Source: an uncultured Marvinbryantia sp. (GTDB lineage: Bacteria; Bacillota; Clostridia; Lachnospirales; Lachnospiraceae). From it: 64,000 bases of DNA. Made by a program: the position numbers and the translations under genes. Positions 18,640-27,042 of this stretch are shown here, one piece after another. The stretch lies in the NCBI GenBank assembly GCA_934408725.1, contig CAKRVB010000004.1, forward strand, positions 58,536 through 122,535. The letters run 5' to 3'. The notes beneath the pieces are model-generated. The model searched no databases and was not told where the DNA came from. It was given only the letters and a program-made list of their open reading frames with translations. How positions within the stretch are numbered: position 1 is the first letter of the stretch; every line of letters starts with the position of its first letter.

Positions 18640-19351
18640 AAGCTAATACCCCCGCTGCCACCGATGCATTCAGAGAATCAATATCTCCTTTCATCGGGAT
18701 CGATGCTACATAGTCACATTTCTCTTTTACCAGTCTGCTGACGCCCTCTCCTTCATTGCCGATTACCAGACCGATCGGACCGGTCAGATTCAGATGATAC
18801 ATACTCTCTCCGCCCATATCGGCACAGACAAACCACATACCCTGTTTTTTCAGCTCTTCAATGGTCTTGGTTAAATTGGTCACCTTAGCCACTGGTGTGT
18901 AGTTCAGTGCCCCTGCAGAGGTTCTGGCTACGGTAGCCGTCAGTCCAACCGCACGACGTTTTGGGATAATCACTCCATGAGCACCCGCCAGGTTCGCGGT
19001 ACGGATAATAGCACCCAGATTGTGCGGATCTTCAATATTATCCAGCAGGAAAATAAATGGAGGTTCTCCTTTTTCTGCTGCCAGAGCCAGAATATCCTCT
19101 ACTTCTGCATATTCATAAGCTGCTGCTATGGCAATGACGCCCTGATGTTTTCCTGTCTCACTCATCTGATCCAGTCGTTCTTTTGCCACAAAATTGATAA
19201 TTGTGTCATGTTTTTTGGCTTCCCGAAGAATGGTTCTTACCGGTCCATCCTGGCAGCCATCCAGAACAAATAACTTATCAATGGTTTTTCCAGAACGAAA
19301 TGCCTCTGTGACGGCATTTCTTCCCTCAATTGTTAATTCTTCGTATCTCAT
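18605..19351 (-). CDS. rlmB: 23S rRNA (guanosine-2251-2'-O)-methyltransferase
   Basis: SpoU/TrmH-family (SPOUT) methyltransferase of 248 residues using S-adenosylmethionine to methylate the ribose of a guanosine in 23S rRNA. The N-terminal substrate-binding domain (residues 1-80) is followed by the knotted catalytic domain with LDNIEDPHNLGAIIRTANLAGAHGVI, IGLVIGNEGEGVSRL and SIPMKGDIDSLNASVAAGVLAYE, the three family motifs. It is the third gene of the cysS-mrnC-rlmB unit, the standard clostridial order. RlmB is the best match for this context, although TrmH-type enzymes are hard to separate by eye. Confidence 0.92.
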   Translation of the reverse strand: MRYEELTIEGRNAVTEAFRSGKTIDKLFVLDGCQDGPVRTILREAKKHDTIINFVAKERLDQMSETGKHQGVIAIAAAYEYAEVEDILALAAEKGEPPFIFLLDNIEDPHNLGAIIRTANLAGAHGVIIPKRRAVGLTATVARTSAGALNYTPVAKVTNLTKTIEELKKQGMWFVCADMGGESMYHLNLTGPIGLVIGNEGEGVSRLVKEKCDYVASIPMKGDIDSLNASVAAGVLAYEIVRQRLGEK

Positions 19352-19423
19352 GTTTTCCTCACTTATAAAGATTCAGAGCCATGCTCATACTCGATATATA
19401 TGGCTCTGAATTCTTGCACTCTT

Positions 19424-19888
19424 TTAATGTTCTTTGTGTTCTCCGTGATGGTTGTGGATATCCACTCTTTTAAAGTCTTCCCCTTCCAGCCCAATCTTCA
19501 CCAGATCAATGATGCGCTCAGTCTTCTTCTGAAGATACAGATACCCAATCAAAGCCTCAAATCCGGTAGCCTTCCGGTAGGTTCCGGTAGATGCATTCTT
19601 GGCCTTGGTACAAGACTTGGCATTACGTCCTCTACGGTACACTGCCATCTCTTCTTCTGTAAGATGGTCCATCATCCGGTCTATCATCTCTGCCTGATTC
19701 TCAGCCTTCACAAGCGTACTGGTCCGCCTATGGAGTTTTTGCACCGGGCTGTTATCCTGCCGTACCATAATCGTCCGGATAATCAGCTCGAACACACCAT
19801 CGCCAATATAGGCCAGCACCAGAGGCGAATACTGGCGCAGATCCTTCTCTTCCAGATGCATCTGCACTTCCAGATAATCCTGGTTCAT
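19424..19888 (-). CDS. mrnC: Mini-ribonuclease 3
   Basis: RNase III-like nuclease lacking the double-stranded-RNA-binding domain, which in Bacillus matures the ends of 23S rRNA. The 154-residue product has the signature LAYIGDGVFELIIR with the catalytic acidic residues, and later ATGFEALIGYLYL. The ATG at 19888 overlaps the cysS stop (TAATG) and has GGGAGAG upstream. The C-terminus ends in an unusual histidine-rich tail (DIHNHHGEHKEH), which could bind metal or simply be neutral. Confidence 0.93.
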   Translation of the reverse strand: MNQDYLEVQMHLEEKDLRQYSPLVLAYIGDGVFELIIRTIMVRQDNSPVQKLHRRTSTLVKAENQAEMIDRMMDHLTEEEMAVYRRGRNAKSCTKAKNASTGTYRKATGFEALIGYLYLQKKTERIIDLVKIGLEGEDFKRVDIHNHHGEHKEH

Positions 19889-21297
19889 TATGCTCTCTCC
19901 CATTTTACGCCTTCTCTGGTATCCTTTAATACAATTCCTTTTTCCAGCAGAAGGTTACGGATCTCATCTGCTCTTGCAAAATTCTTTTCTTTTCTGGCTG
20001 CCTGACGTTCTTCGATCAGCTTTTCAATATCGCTGTCCAGAATTTCTTCTTCTTTTTCCACAATCAGACCAAGAATATCTGCCAGGCTGACGATTCTCTC
20101 TTTTACTGTGTTGATAAATACCTTTGTATTATCTGCCGTCACATTGCTGTTGGCATATTTTACCAGTTCAAAGATCGCTGCGATAGCATCCGCAGTATTG
20201 AAGTCATCATCCATAGCTTCATCAAACTTCTTCTCATACTCAGCGAGACCTTCCACTTCTTTCTGTTCCGCTTCTGTCATCTCACCTTCTGCTCCATTCC
20301 CTGCCAGGAACTTCAGGTTCTCTACTGCATTGATGATACGATCCAGCGCATTCTTAGACGCTTCCATCAGATCCGCACTGAAGTTCAATGGACTTCTGTA
20401 ATGTGCGCTGAGCATGAAGAAACGCAGTACCTGCAGATCATATTTTTCTCCGATCTCACGAACAGTGAAAAAGTTGCCAAGAGACTTGGACATCTTACGG
20501 TTATCAATGTTCAGGAATGCATTGTGCAGCCAATATCTTGCAAATTCCTTTCCGTTGCAGCATTCGCTCTGTGCAATCTCATTCTCATGATGTGGGAAAA
20601 TCAGGTCTTCCCCGCCTGCATGAATATCGATCTCTTCTCCCAGATACTTTTTAGACATCACGGAACACTCAATATGCCAGCCAGGACGTCCGTCGCACCA
20701 TGGAGACGGCCAGGATGGTTCTCCCTCTTTCTTCGGCTTCCAGAGTACGAAATCCAGCGGATCTTCCTTCTGATCTTCTCCTGATACCAGAAGGGATCTG
20801 TTTCCGGCTCTCAGATCATCCAGATTCTTGTGAGACAGCTTGCCATATTCTTTAAACTGGCGGGTACGGAAATATACCGTTCCATCTGCCGCTGGATACG
20901 CATAGCCCTTTTCAATCAATGTGGAGATCATATCAATCATTCCATCGATCTCCTGTGTCGCCAGTGGATGTGTGGTGGCCGGCTTCACATTCATGTCTGC
21001 CATATCTTTCTTGCATTCTGCAATATAGCGCTGGGATACTTCTTCTGCAGTAATCCCTTCTTCAATGGCTTTCTTAATAATCTTATCGTCCACATCTGTA
21101 AAATTAGATACATAATTTACCTCATATCCCTTATGCTCCATATAACGTCTTACGGTATCGAACACAATCATCGGACGTGCATTTCCAATATGAATCAGGT
21201 TGTACACAGTCGGGCCGCATACATACATGCTTACTTTACCAGGTACCAGAGGCACAAACTCCTCTTTTTTCTTTGTCATCGTATTATAAACTCTCAT
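19888..21297 (-). CDS. cysS: Cysteinyl-tRNA synthetase
   Basis: Class I aminoacyl-tRNA synthetase that charges tRNA-Cys. The 469-residue length is typical. Visible motifs are YVCGPTVYNLIHIGNARP (HIGN signature), zinc-ligand region GWHIECSVM with HAGGEDLIFPHHENEIAQSE, and KMSKSLGN (KMSKS loop, near residue 268). I chose the ATG at 21297, preceded by GGAGAAATAAC, over an upstream ATG. It is transcribed from a consensus promoter at 21371-21399; I see no T-box in its 75-nt leader, although a hairpin of the GTAWCTGTTCAG type lies there. Confidence 0.97.
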   Translation of the reverse strand: MRVYNTMTKKKEEFVPLVPGKVSMYVCGPTVYNLIHIGNARPMIVFDTVRRYMEHKGYEVNYVSNFTDVDDKIIKKAIEEGITAEEVSQRYIAECKKDMADMNVKPATTHPLATQEIDGMIDMISTLIEKGYAYPAADGTVYFRTRQFKEYGKLSHKNLDDLRAGNRSLLVSGEDQKEDPLDFVLWKPKKEGEPSWPSPWCDGRPGWHIECSVMSKKYLGEEIDIHAGGEDLIFPHHENEIAQSECCNGKEFARYWLHNAFLNIDNRKMSKSLGNFFTVREIGEKYDLQVLRFFMLSAHYRSPLNFSADLMEASKNALDRIINAVENLKFLAGNGAEGEMTEAEQKEVEGLAEYEKKFDEAMDDDFNTADAIAAIFELVKYANSNVTADNTKVFINTVKERIVSLADILGLIVEKEEEILDSDIEKLIEERQAARKEKNFARADEIRNLLLEKGIVLKDTREGVKWERA

Positions 21298-21327
21298 GTT
21301 ATTTCTCCATTTTATCATTCATTATCT

Positions 21328-21355
21328 ATATCTGTTTAATGCCTTCACAGATACG
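21328..21355. repeat. GTAWCTGTTCAG-type hairpin in the cysS leader
   Basis: ATATCTGT (21328-21335) and ACAGATAC (21347-21354) pair around TTAATGCCTTC; the loop is nearly the same as TCAGTACCTTC at 59155-59165. It falls inside the predicted 5' untranslated region of cysS. Confidence 0.55.
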
Positions 21356-21370
21356 TTTTCATTCTTTCTA

Positions 21371-21399
21371 AGTGTATGAAAAAAACAGGCATTTGTCAA
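21371..21399 (-). promoter_or_regulatory. Promoter of the cysS operon
   Basis: On the minus strand, TTGACA (21399-21394), 17-bp spacer, TACACT (21376-21371). It separates the cysS operon from the repeat array upstream. Confidence 0.8.
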
Positions 21400-21439
21400 C
21401 ATATCTCCTGCTCGCTTCTCATGTTCTACCGGCTATTTT

Positions 21440-22222
21440 GTGAGTTTCTCTTATCCGGTACATGACCTCGGATTTCACTTGCTTCTTCTTTTCCGGGGCC
21501 GTTCCACTCATGGTTATCCGGTACATGACCTCGGATTTCGCTTGCTTCTTCTTTTCCGGGGTCGTTCCACTCATGGCTATCCGGTACATGACCTCGGATT
21601 TCACTTGCTTCTTCTTTTCCGGTGTCATTCCACTCACGGTTATCCGGTACATGACCTCGGATTTCGCTTGCTTCTTCTTTTCCGGGGTCGTTCTACTCAC
21701 GGTTACCCGGTACATGACCTCGGATTTCGCTTATTTCTTCTTTTCCGGGGTCGTTCTACTCACGGTTACCAGGTATATGACCTCGGATTTCACTTGCCTC
21801 TTCTTTTCCGGGGACATTCCACCCACGGTTACCCGGTACATGACCTCAGATTCTGCTTGCTTCTTATTTTCCGGGGTCGTTCCACTCACGGTTACCCGGT
21901 ATATGACCTCGGATTCAACTTGCTTCTTATTTTCCGGGGCCGTTCCACTCACGGTTCCCCGGTACATGACCTCGGATTTAGCTTGTTTCTACTTTTCCGG
22001 GGGCGTTCCACTCACGGTTACCCGGTACATGGCCCCGGATTTCACTAGTTTCTTCTTTTCCGGGGCCGTTCCACTCACGGTTACCCGGTTCATGACCTCG
22101 GATTTAGCTTGCTTCTTATTTTCCGGGGCCGTTCCACTCACGGTTCCCCGATTCATGGCCTCGGATTTCACTTGTTTCTTCTTTTCCAGGGGCGTTCCAC
22201 TCACGGTTCCCCGGTACATGGC
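21440..22222. repeat. 63-bp tandem repeat array 1 (12 units)
   Basis: The GACCTCGGA-like anchor recurs at 21464, 21527, 21590 and every 63 bp to 22157, then a partial unit at 22220, with substitutions but no indel. The conserved part is anchor, about 19 nt including GCTTGCTTCTTCTTT, then TCCGGGGTC. The anchor and TCCGGGGTC can pair (9 bp, one G-U on the plus strand), so each unit can fold a hairpin. Because 63 is a multiple of three, several frames stay open (one plus-strand frame for 262 codons), but none has a ribosome site; minus-strand frames carry nonsense changes. I therefore call it repeat, not gene. It follows the DUF1284 stop directly. Confidence 0.9.
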
Positions 22223-22729
22223 CTATCTGGAAAACAGCTTAGGAAAATGATCCTGCCACATCGCATAATTACACAGTCCCTGTTCTCTCCATGAACATTT
22301 TCCGCAGGATTTTTCAAACACTGCTTCCGTCATATTTTTCTGCACAGTTGCCACCAGTTCCTCTGCGGTATACACAGTGCCTCCGGTCAGTCCAAATGCT
22401 TCCAGCAACATGCTGTCCTTTGTGGAAGTTCGTGATTCATGTTTACAGGATCGTCCTGCCACCCGTGGATCTTCGGATCGTACCAGCTCCCGGTTCAGTG
22501 CATTTCCTTCCAGGTCCACTTCTGCTTCCGACACCGGCTGCAGATTCGGACAATGGCTGCACACCTCATCCGGCGTGGGCAAAATCCGTAAGGATGCCTT
22601 TCCTGTATGCAGATAGTCGATTACCTCCGACATATGCTGACAAAATTCTTCACTGTATCCATGTCCGGAATACATCGGCATACATAATAAATGATGTGCC
22701 CGCAGTTCTACAATTTCTTTTTCTTCCAT
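22223..22729 (-). CDS. DUF1284 domain protein
   Basis: A 168-residue cytosolic protein opening with the family signature LRAHHLLCMPMYSGHGYS. It has cysteine pairs in EVCSHCPNL (about residues 56-64) and a C-terminal CGKCSWREQGLC, suggesting that it binds iron-sulfur or zinc. Function is unknown for the family. The start at 22729 lies 30 nt after the acetyltransferase-like gene on the same strand. Its stop codon abuts the 63-bp repeat array, which would form the 3' untranslated region of this message. Confidence 0.82.
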   Translation of the reverse strand: MEEKEIVELRAHHLLCMPMYSGHGYSEEFCQHMSEVIDYLHTGKASLRILPTPDEVCSHCPNLQPVSEAEVDLEGNALNRELVRSEDPRVAGRSCKHESRTSTKDSMLLEAFGLTGGTVYTAEELVATVQKNMTEAVFEKSCGKCSWREQGLCNYAMWQDHFPKLFSR

Positions 22730-22759
22730 AATGTGTCTCCCCTCACTGTTTTTTTCTTA

Positions 22760-23944
22760 TCAGACAATTTCATTTAAATATACAGGCTCCAGCAGACAAA
22801 TATCGCTCTGCGGAATCTTCTCATTTCGTTCCACACCATACAGCGCTGCCGCAAGCTCTGAAATGGTCAGTTCCGGGATCTCTCCTGCCCCCTTATTCTG
22901 CTCTGTATTTTCTTCCATACGAGTCAGCGTTGCATTTTCTCTTCCAACTTCAAAACAGAATGTGCCGCAATTCTCCGGTATGATGGGATCTTTTATATAA
23001 AGTACAAACTGCACTGGCTTCTTTGCCCGAATCCTGCTCACAAACGCTTCCAGATTCACAATTCGTACCATGGTCATTGGCCGATATGTCATCTCACTTA
23101 ATGGAATTCCATCTATATAAGACTCTGGCAGGAAACCGCAGATACGCATTGGCAGCTGATCCTTTTCGCCAAACCAGCGTGTCAGTGCTTCTACCGCCCT
23201 GCGATTGGCCAATGCCTGAGAATCTGAAGCTGCCCGGAGTTCTGAGCCTGTTTTCCCTTCTGGATTATCTGCTTCCACCGCGATCTCCCATGCTTCTCCG
23301 CTGCCCTCATAACCAGTAAAACAATAGCCTTTCATCTGACTGCCTTCATAAAAGAGCAGGATCTGACCATTCATGGATTCCTGTTCTTTCCAGATACGTT
23401 TATAATAGTCTTCTGTTCTCACAGTCGATATCTCACTGTGATTTTGTAAAAATACGTTTGACCATTCTGCCAGTTCTTTTAACTGCTCCCAACGGCAGGG
23501 TATACAGTGCCAGCAATTATCATTACTCCCTGGTATCACTACTCCGCAGGTAAACAGACTCTGCCGGTACACTGTCACAAAATCAAAAGGCAAATAGATG
23601 GATTCCGAGGCCGGCATGAGAAACGTAAATGGTATCTTTTCCTGGTACATCTGCTGTAATGCTTCTGCCAGAAGCCGCCGCATTCTTCCCTGATGGCGAC
23701 AGCTTTCTCTGGTGGCCACCGCCACAATATAGTAACTGTCTGCTTCTGTCTCTCCCATATGCACCCGGTAAGGGTTAAGCTGCACCATGGAAACAACATC
23801 TCCCGCTTCCTCTTCAGCAAAGATCTGGTTATGATCTGCCATATAATCCTCATAGTAATCAAGGAATTTCTCTGTATCCTCTTCAAACACTTCTTCCCAC
23901 AGCTTCCGCGCTTTTTTCCATTCTGTGTGTTCCAGTATCGCCAT
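22760..23944 (-). CDS. Eis-like GNAT N-acetyltransferase
   Basis: A 394-residue protein with the tripartite layout of Eis-type acetyltransferases: N-terminal GNAT domain (acetyl-CoA loop VAVATRESCRHQGRMRRLLAEAL near residues 72-95), a second GNAT-like region, and a C-terminal sterol-carrier-type domain (about 300-394). Family members acetylate amines, including aminoglycosides in mycobacteria, but gut Firmicute homologues have no known substrate. It starts 6 nt after the ispF stop and is the second gene of an ispF-GNAT-DUF1284 series. Confidence 0.83.
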   Translation of the reverse strand: MAILEHTEWKKARKLWEEVFEEDTEKFLDYYEDYMADHNQIFAEEEAGDVVSMVQLNPYRVHMGETEADSYYIVAVATRESCRHQGRMRRLLAEALQQMYQEKIPFTFLMPASESIYLPFDFVTVYRQSLFTCGVVIPGSNDNCWHCIPCRWEQLKELAEWSNVFLQNHSEISTVRTEDYYKRIWKEQESMNGQILLFYEGSQMKGYCFTGYEGSGEAWEIAVEADNPEGKTGSELRAASDSQALANRRAVEALTRWFGEKDQLPMRICGFLPESYIDGIPLSEMTYRPMTMVRIVNLEAFVSRIRAKKPVQFVLYIKDPIIPENCGTFCFEVGRENATLTRMEENTEQNKGAGEIPELTISELAAALYGVERNEKIPQSDICLLEPVYLNEIV

Positions 23945-23950
23945 ATGTGC

Positions 23951-24499
23951 TTACCTGCTCTGGCAGCCGCCACATCCTGCACAGCCACCGCCAGCCTGTC
24001 CCATATAATCAAAACTGCTGATATCCATCACCGGTGTCAGCATGCAGATGGCCTGAGAAGAGATGCCCTCTCCACTTCCGGTAAATCCCAGCCCTTCTTC
24101 TGTAGTTGCCTTGATATTCACCTGGTCTTCTTCCAGTCCCAGTGCACTGGCCACATTCTTCACCATCTGCGGTATATGTGGCAGCATCTTCGGTCTCTGT
24201 GCAATAATGGTAGCATCTATATTCTCGATCACATAATTATGCTCTTCCAGAAGTTCTCCCACATGCTCCAGCAGCTTCATGCTGGAAGCCCCTTCGTAGG
24301 CCGGATCGGTATCTGGAAAATGCTTTCCGATATCTCCCAGTGCTGCAGCTCCCAGAAGTGCATCCATAATCGCATGCAGCAGCACATCTGCATCCGAATG
24401 TCCCAGCAGCCCCTTTTCATAAGGAATCTCCACACCTCCCAGGATCAGCTTACGTCCTTCCACCAGGCGGTGTACATCATATCCCATTCCAACTCTCAT
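23951..24499 (-). CDS. ispF: 2-C-methyl-D-erythritol 2,4-cyclodiphosphate synthase with Cys-rich tail
   Basis: Enzyme of the MEP isoprenoid pathway forming the cyclic diphosphate from CDP-methylerythritol phosphate. Typical motifs: [11 protein letters not shown] (metal-binding D and H), [46 protein letters not shown] and [24 protein letters not shown]. The catalytic domain ends near residue 157, its usual length. About 25 further residues follow, ending [13 protein letters not shown], with three cysteines among glycines, a tail I do not associate with the family. No ispD is adjacent. Confidence 0.94.
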   Translation of the reverse strand: MRVGMGYDVHRLVEGRKLILGGVEIPYEKGLLGHSDADVLLHAIMDALLGAAALGDIGKHFPDTDPAYEGASSMKLLEHVGELLEEHNYVIENIDATIIAQRPKMLPHIPQMVKNVASALGLEEDQVNIKATTEEGLGFTGSGEGISSQAICMLTPVMDISSFDYMGQAGGGCAGCGGCQSR

Positions 24500-24577
24500 T
24501 GTACGACTCCTTTCTTCGTAATCGTTCCATACCTGTCCAGTTATTTTCTGCTACTTAGTATACACTAAACAGAGAAT

Positions 24578-24612
24578 AAAAAAAAGCACCGTGAGAAATT
24601 TCTCACAGTGCC
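24578..24612 (-). terminator. Terminator of the small lipoprotein gene
   Basis: On the minus strand GCACTGTGAGAAA pairs with TTTCTCACGGTGC (one T-G), followed by eight T. Confidence 0.85.
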
Positions 24613-24637
24613 TGTTCGCTTCTTAATTCGAAATGAA

Positions 24638-24874
24638 TTATTCTGCTGCTTCTGTTGTAGCTTCTTCGGAAGCTGCCTCTGTAGCTGCTGCTTCTGTAGC
24701 TTCTTCTGTGTCAACAGTTGTTTCTGCTTCGGAAGCTGCTTCTGTAGATTCTGTAACAGCTGTTGTAGCTGCTTCTGTAGCTGCTTCTGTTTCTTTCTTA
24801 CTGCTTCCACATCCAACCATAACAACACCTGCTAATGCAACGACTGCTGTTAATGCTAATAATTTCTTTTTCAT
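24638..24874 (-). CDS. Small Ala/Glu/Thr-rich lipoprotein
   Basis: A 78-residue predicted lipoprotein. MKKKLLALTAVVALAGVVMVGC is a classic signal peptide with the lipobox cysteine at residue 22. The mature part is a low-complexity, acidic, disordered stretch built from A, E, T and S (ETEAATEAATTAVTEST), like a surface spacer with no folded domain. The ATG at 24874 follows GAGGAGGAAG. It has its own promoter (24921-24948) and terminator, so it is a single-gene unit. Function unknown. Confidence 0.85.
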   Translation of the reverse strand: MKKKLLALTAVVALAGVVMVGCGSSKKETEAATEAATTAVTESTEAASEAETTVDTEEATEAAATEAASEEATTEAAE

Positions 24875-24920
24875 GATAACTTCCTCCTCTTTATCAGTGC
24901 TTTTCTTTAACACTGAAGTT

Positions 24921-24948
24921 ATTCTACCACTTTTTTCAGAAAATTCAA
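24921..24948 (-). promoter_or_regulatory. Promoter of the small lipoprotein gene
   Basis: Minus strand TTGAAT (24948-24943), 16-bp spacer, TAGAAT (24926-24921). Confidence 0.6.
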
Positions 24949-24987
24949 TACCTTGTTCTATAATAATTTGTGAATTTTTTATGAAGA

Positions 24988-25016
24988 TTGACTTTTCCCA
25001 TTCCTTGCTTCATACT
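24988..25016 (+). promoter_or_regulatory. Predicted promoter of luxS
   Basis: TTGACT (24988-24993), 17-bp spacer, CATACT (25011-25016), about 58 nt before the luxS ATG, which has AAAGGAG in front. Confidence 0.65.
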
Positions 25017-25073
25017 AAGGAATAAAGCAACATTTTACATTGATACTGCTATGAAATAAAGGAGAATCTTATT

Positions 25074-25550
25074 ATGGAAAAAATAGCAAGCTTTACTGTC
25101 AATCATCTTACTTTAAGACCAGGGGTCTACGTATCCCGTAAGGATCATGTAGGTGCAGAGGTGCTGACTACTTTTGATCTGCGTATGACTACTCCAAATC
25201 TGGAGCCGGTGATGAACACCGCTGAGATTCATGCCATCGAGCATCTGGGTGCCACTTTTCTGCGCAACCATCCGGAATACAAAGATAAGACTGTCTATTT
25301 CGGACCGATGGGCTGCCGTACCGGATTTTATCTGATTCTGGCTGGCGATTATGAATCGAAAGATATCGTTGATCTGATGATCGAGATGTATCAGTTTATC
25401 CGTGATTATGAAGGGCAGATTCCTGGTGCTTCCGCAAGAGACTGCGGTAACTATCTGGATCTGAATCTTTCCATGGCTCACTACTGGGCAAACCGTTACC
25501 TTCAGGTACTGGAGAATATCACAGAAGATCGCCTGGTATATCACGACTAA
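25074..25550 (+). CDS. luxS: S-ribosylhomocysteine lyase
   Basis: Metalloenzyme that splits S-ribosylhomocysteine into homocysteine and DPD, the precursor of autoinducer-2, in the activated methyl cycle. The 158-residue product has the metal-binding HAIEHLGATFLRNH (HxxxH) and the catalytic/ligand cysteine regions PMGCRTGFY and DCGNY. It is a single-gene unit with terminator 25569-25601. Convergent metY on the other side uses homoserine-derived sulfur chemistry, so the two genes are metabolically related. Confidence 0.97.
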   Translation: MEKIASFTVNHLTLRPGVYVSRKDHVGAEVLTTFDLRMTTPNLEPVMNTAEIHAIEHLGATFLRNHPEYKDKTVYFGPMGCRTGFYLILAGDYESKDIVDLMIEMYQFIRDYEGQIPGASARDCGNYLDLNLSMAHYWANRYLQVLENITEDRLVYHD

Positions 25551-25568
25551 TATCCAGTTATCAAAACA

Positions 25569-25601
25569 AAGCCCACGGCTGAGACCGCGGGCTTGTTTTT
25601 T
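25569..25601 (+). terminator. Terminator of luxS
   Basis: AAGCCCACGG (25569-25578) pairs with CCGCGGGCTT (25585-25594) with one mismatch, then a T run. Confidence 0.8.
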
Positions 25602-25602
25602 C

Positions 25603-26907
25603 TTATTTTACTGCTTCAAACGCTGCATCCAGTGCTGCAATCAGGTCTTCTGCTTTTTCAATACCAATAGAAAGACGGATGGTATTTGGCTTGATGCCCT
25701 GATCTAACAGCTCTTCTTCGGTACACTGGCTGTGTGTAGTAGTAGCCGGATGAATAACCAGAGATTTAACATCAGCTACATTGGCCAGCAGTGAGAAAAT
25801 GGACAGATGATCGATAAAGTTCTGTGCTGTCTTTTCATCTCCTTTGATCTCAAATGTGAAGATGGATCCACCACCGTTTGGAAGGTATTTTTTGTAAAGT
25901 TCGTGGCTTGGTTCACTTGGCAGTGATGGATGGTGTACTGCTTCCACCTGTGGATGATTGTTCAGGTATTCTACAATCTTCAGTGCGTTGCTTACATGTC
26001 TTTCTACTCTCAGAGAAAGTGTTTCCAGACCCTGCAGGAAGATAAATGCGTGGAATGGAGAAAGTGTAGCTCCTGTATCACGAAGGAGTACGGCACGGAT
26101 ATAAGTAACAAATGCTGCAGGTCCTGCTGCTTCGCTGAAGGATACTCCGTGATAGCTTGGGTTTGGATCTGAGATCCATGGATATTTGCCGGATGCCTTC
26201 CAGTCAAAGCTTCCTCCGTCGATGATCACACCACCGATGGCAGTTCCATGTCCACCGATGAATTTCGTTGCAGAATGTACTACGATATCTGCTCCGTATT
26301 CCAGTGGACGAATCAGGAACGGTGTCGCAAAGGTGGAATCCACTACCAGTGGAATATTGTGTGCATGGGCTACTTTTGCAACTGCTTCAATATCAATCAG
26401 ATTGGAATTTGGATTTCCCAGTGTTTCGATAAAGATTGCTTTGGTATTTTCCTGAATGGCTGCTTCAAAGGAACCTTCTACTTCCGGATCTACGAATGTT
26501 GTGGTAATTCCAGATGTCAGTGGCAGAGTATGCGCCAGCAGGTTGGAAGTTCCACCATAAATGGTCTTTGCTGCTACGATATGTTCTCCTGCCTTTGCCA
26601 GTGCCTGGAAGGTATAGGAGATTGCGGCTGCTCCTGATGCTACGGCCAGTGCTGCACTTCCACCTTCCAGTGCTGCGATACGTTCTTCAAATACGCTCTC
26701 TGTCGGGTTTGTCAGTCTTCCGTAGATATTTCCTGCATCTCTTAAGCCAAATCTGTCTGCTGCATGCTGTGAATTATGGAATACATAAGAAGTTGTTGCA
26801 TAAATCGGAACGGCTCTTGCATCGGTTACCGGATCAGCCTGTTCCTGTCCGATATGCAGCTGTTTTGTTTCAAATCCCCAGTTTTTAGAATCGTTAATGT
26901 TTGCCAT
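25603..26907 (-). CDS. metY: O-acetylhomoserine sulfhydrylase / aminocarboxypropyltransferase
   Basis: PLP enzyme of the Cys/Met metabolism family that makes homocysteine from O-acetylhomoserine and sulfide. The 434-residue length and the insert-containing architecture fit MetY rather than MetB/MetC. Visible: ETKQLHIGQEQADPVTDARAVPIYATTSYVF at the N-terminus and the PLP lysine in HSATKFIGGHGTAIGG near residue 216. AGGAAAA precedes the ATG. The predicted promoter at 26972-27000 lies in a 135-bp leader that is too short for a SAM riboswitch. Confidence 0.94.
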   Translation of the reverse strand: MANINDSKNWGFETKQLHIGQEQADPVTDARAVPIYATTSYVFHNSQHAADRFGLRDAGNIYGRLTNPTESVFEERIAALEGGSAALAVASGAAAISYTFQALAKAGEHIVAAKTIYGGTSNLLAHTLPLTSGITTTFVDPEVEGSFEAAIQENTKAIFIETLGNPNSNLIDIEAVAKVAHAHNIPLVVDSTFATPFLIRPLEYGADIVVHSATKFIGGHGTAIGGVIIDGGSFDWKASGKYPWISDPNPSYHGVSFSEAAGPAAFVTYIRAVLLRDTGATLSPFHAFIFLQGLETLSLRVERHVSNALKIVEYLNNHPQVEAVHHPSLPSEPSHELYKKYLPNGGGSIFTFEIKGDEKTAQNFIDHLSIFSLLANVADVKSLVIHPATTTHSQCTEEELLDQGIKPNTIRLSIGIEKAEDLIAALDAAFEAVK

Positions 26908-26971
26908 AGTTGTTTTCCTCCGTGTTCTCTATATGATATTTCGATTTGTGTTTTCGTTTTTTGATGTAATC

Positions 26972-27000
26972 ATAGTAACACAGTAGGTTTATGCTGTCTA
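26972..27000 (-). promoter_or_regulatory. Promoter of metY
   Basis: Minus strand TAGACA (27000-26995), 17-bp spacer, TACTAT (26977-26972). The spacer holds AAACCTACTGTGTTA, which could be a repressor half-site; this is only a suggestion. Confidence 0.55.
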
Positions 27001-27042
27001 ATATATGGAAAAAATATCCTGTTATAGTTTCAATCTATAGCT

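Noticed and set aside
21298-21400. T-box before cysS
   Set aside because: The leader from the promoter is about 75 nt and lacks a T-box sequence and terminator.
21440-22222. CRISPR array
   Set aside because: The whole 63-bp unit is similar from copy to copy; there are no unique spacers and no cas genes.
21462-22250. Plus-strand 262-codon open frame of 21-residue repeats (FFFSGVVPLTVT...)
   Set aside because: It is open only because the 63-bp period is a multiple of three; other frames are open too, there is no ribosome site, and the composition is not protein-like.
24633-25025. Plus-strand open frame opposite the small lipoprotein
   Set aside because: It mirrors the low-complexity lipoprotein codons; the minus strand has signal peptide, ribosome site, promoter and terminator.
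26908-27042. SAM riboswitch before metY
   Set aside because: The leader is too short and shows no S-box core.
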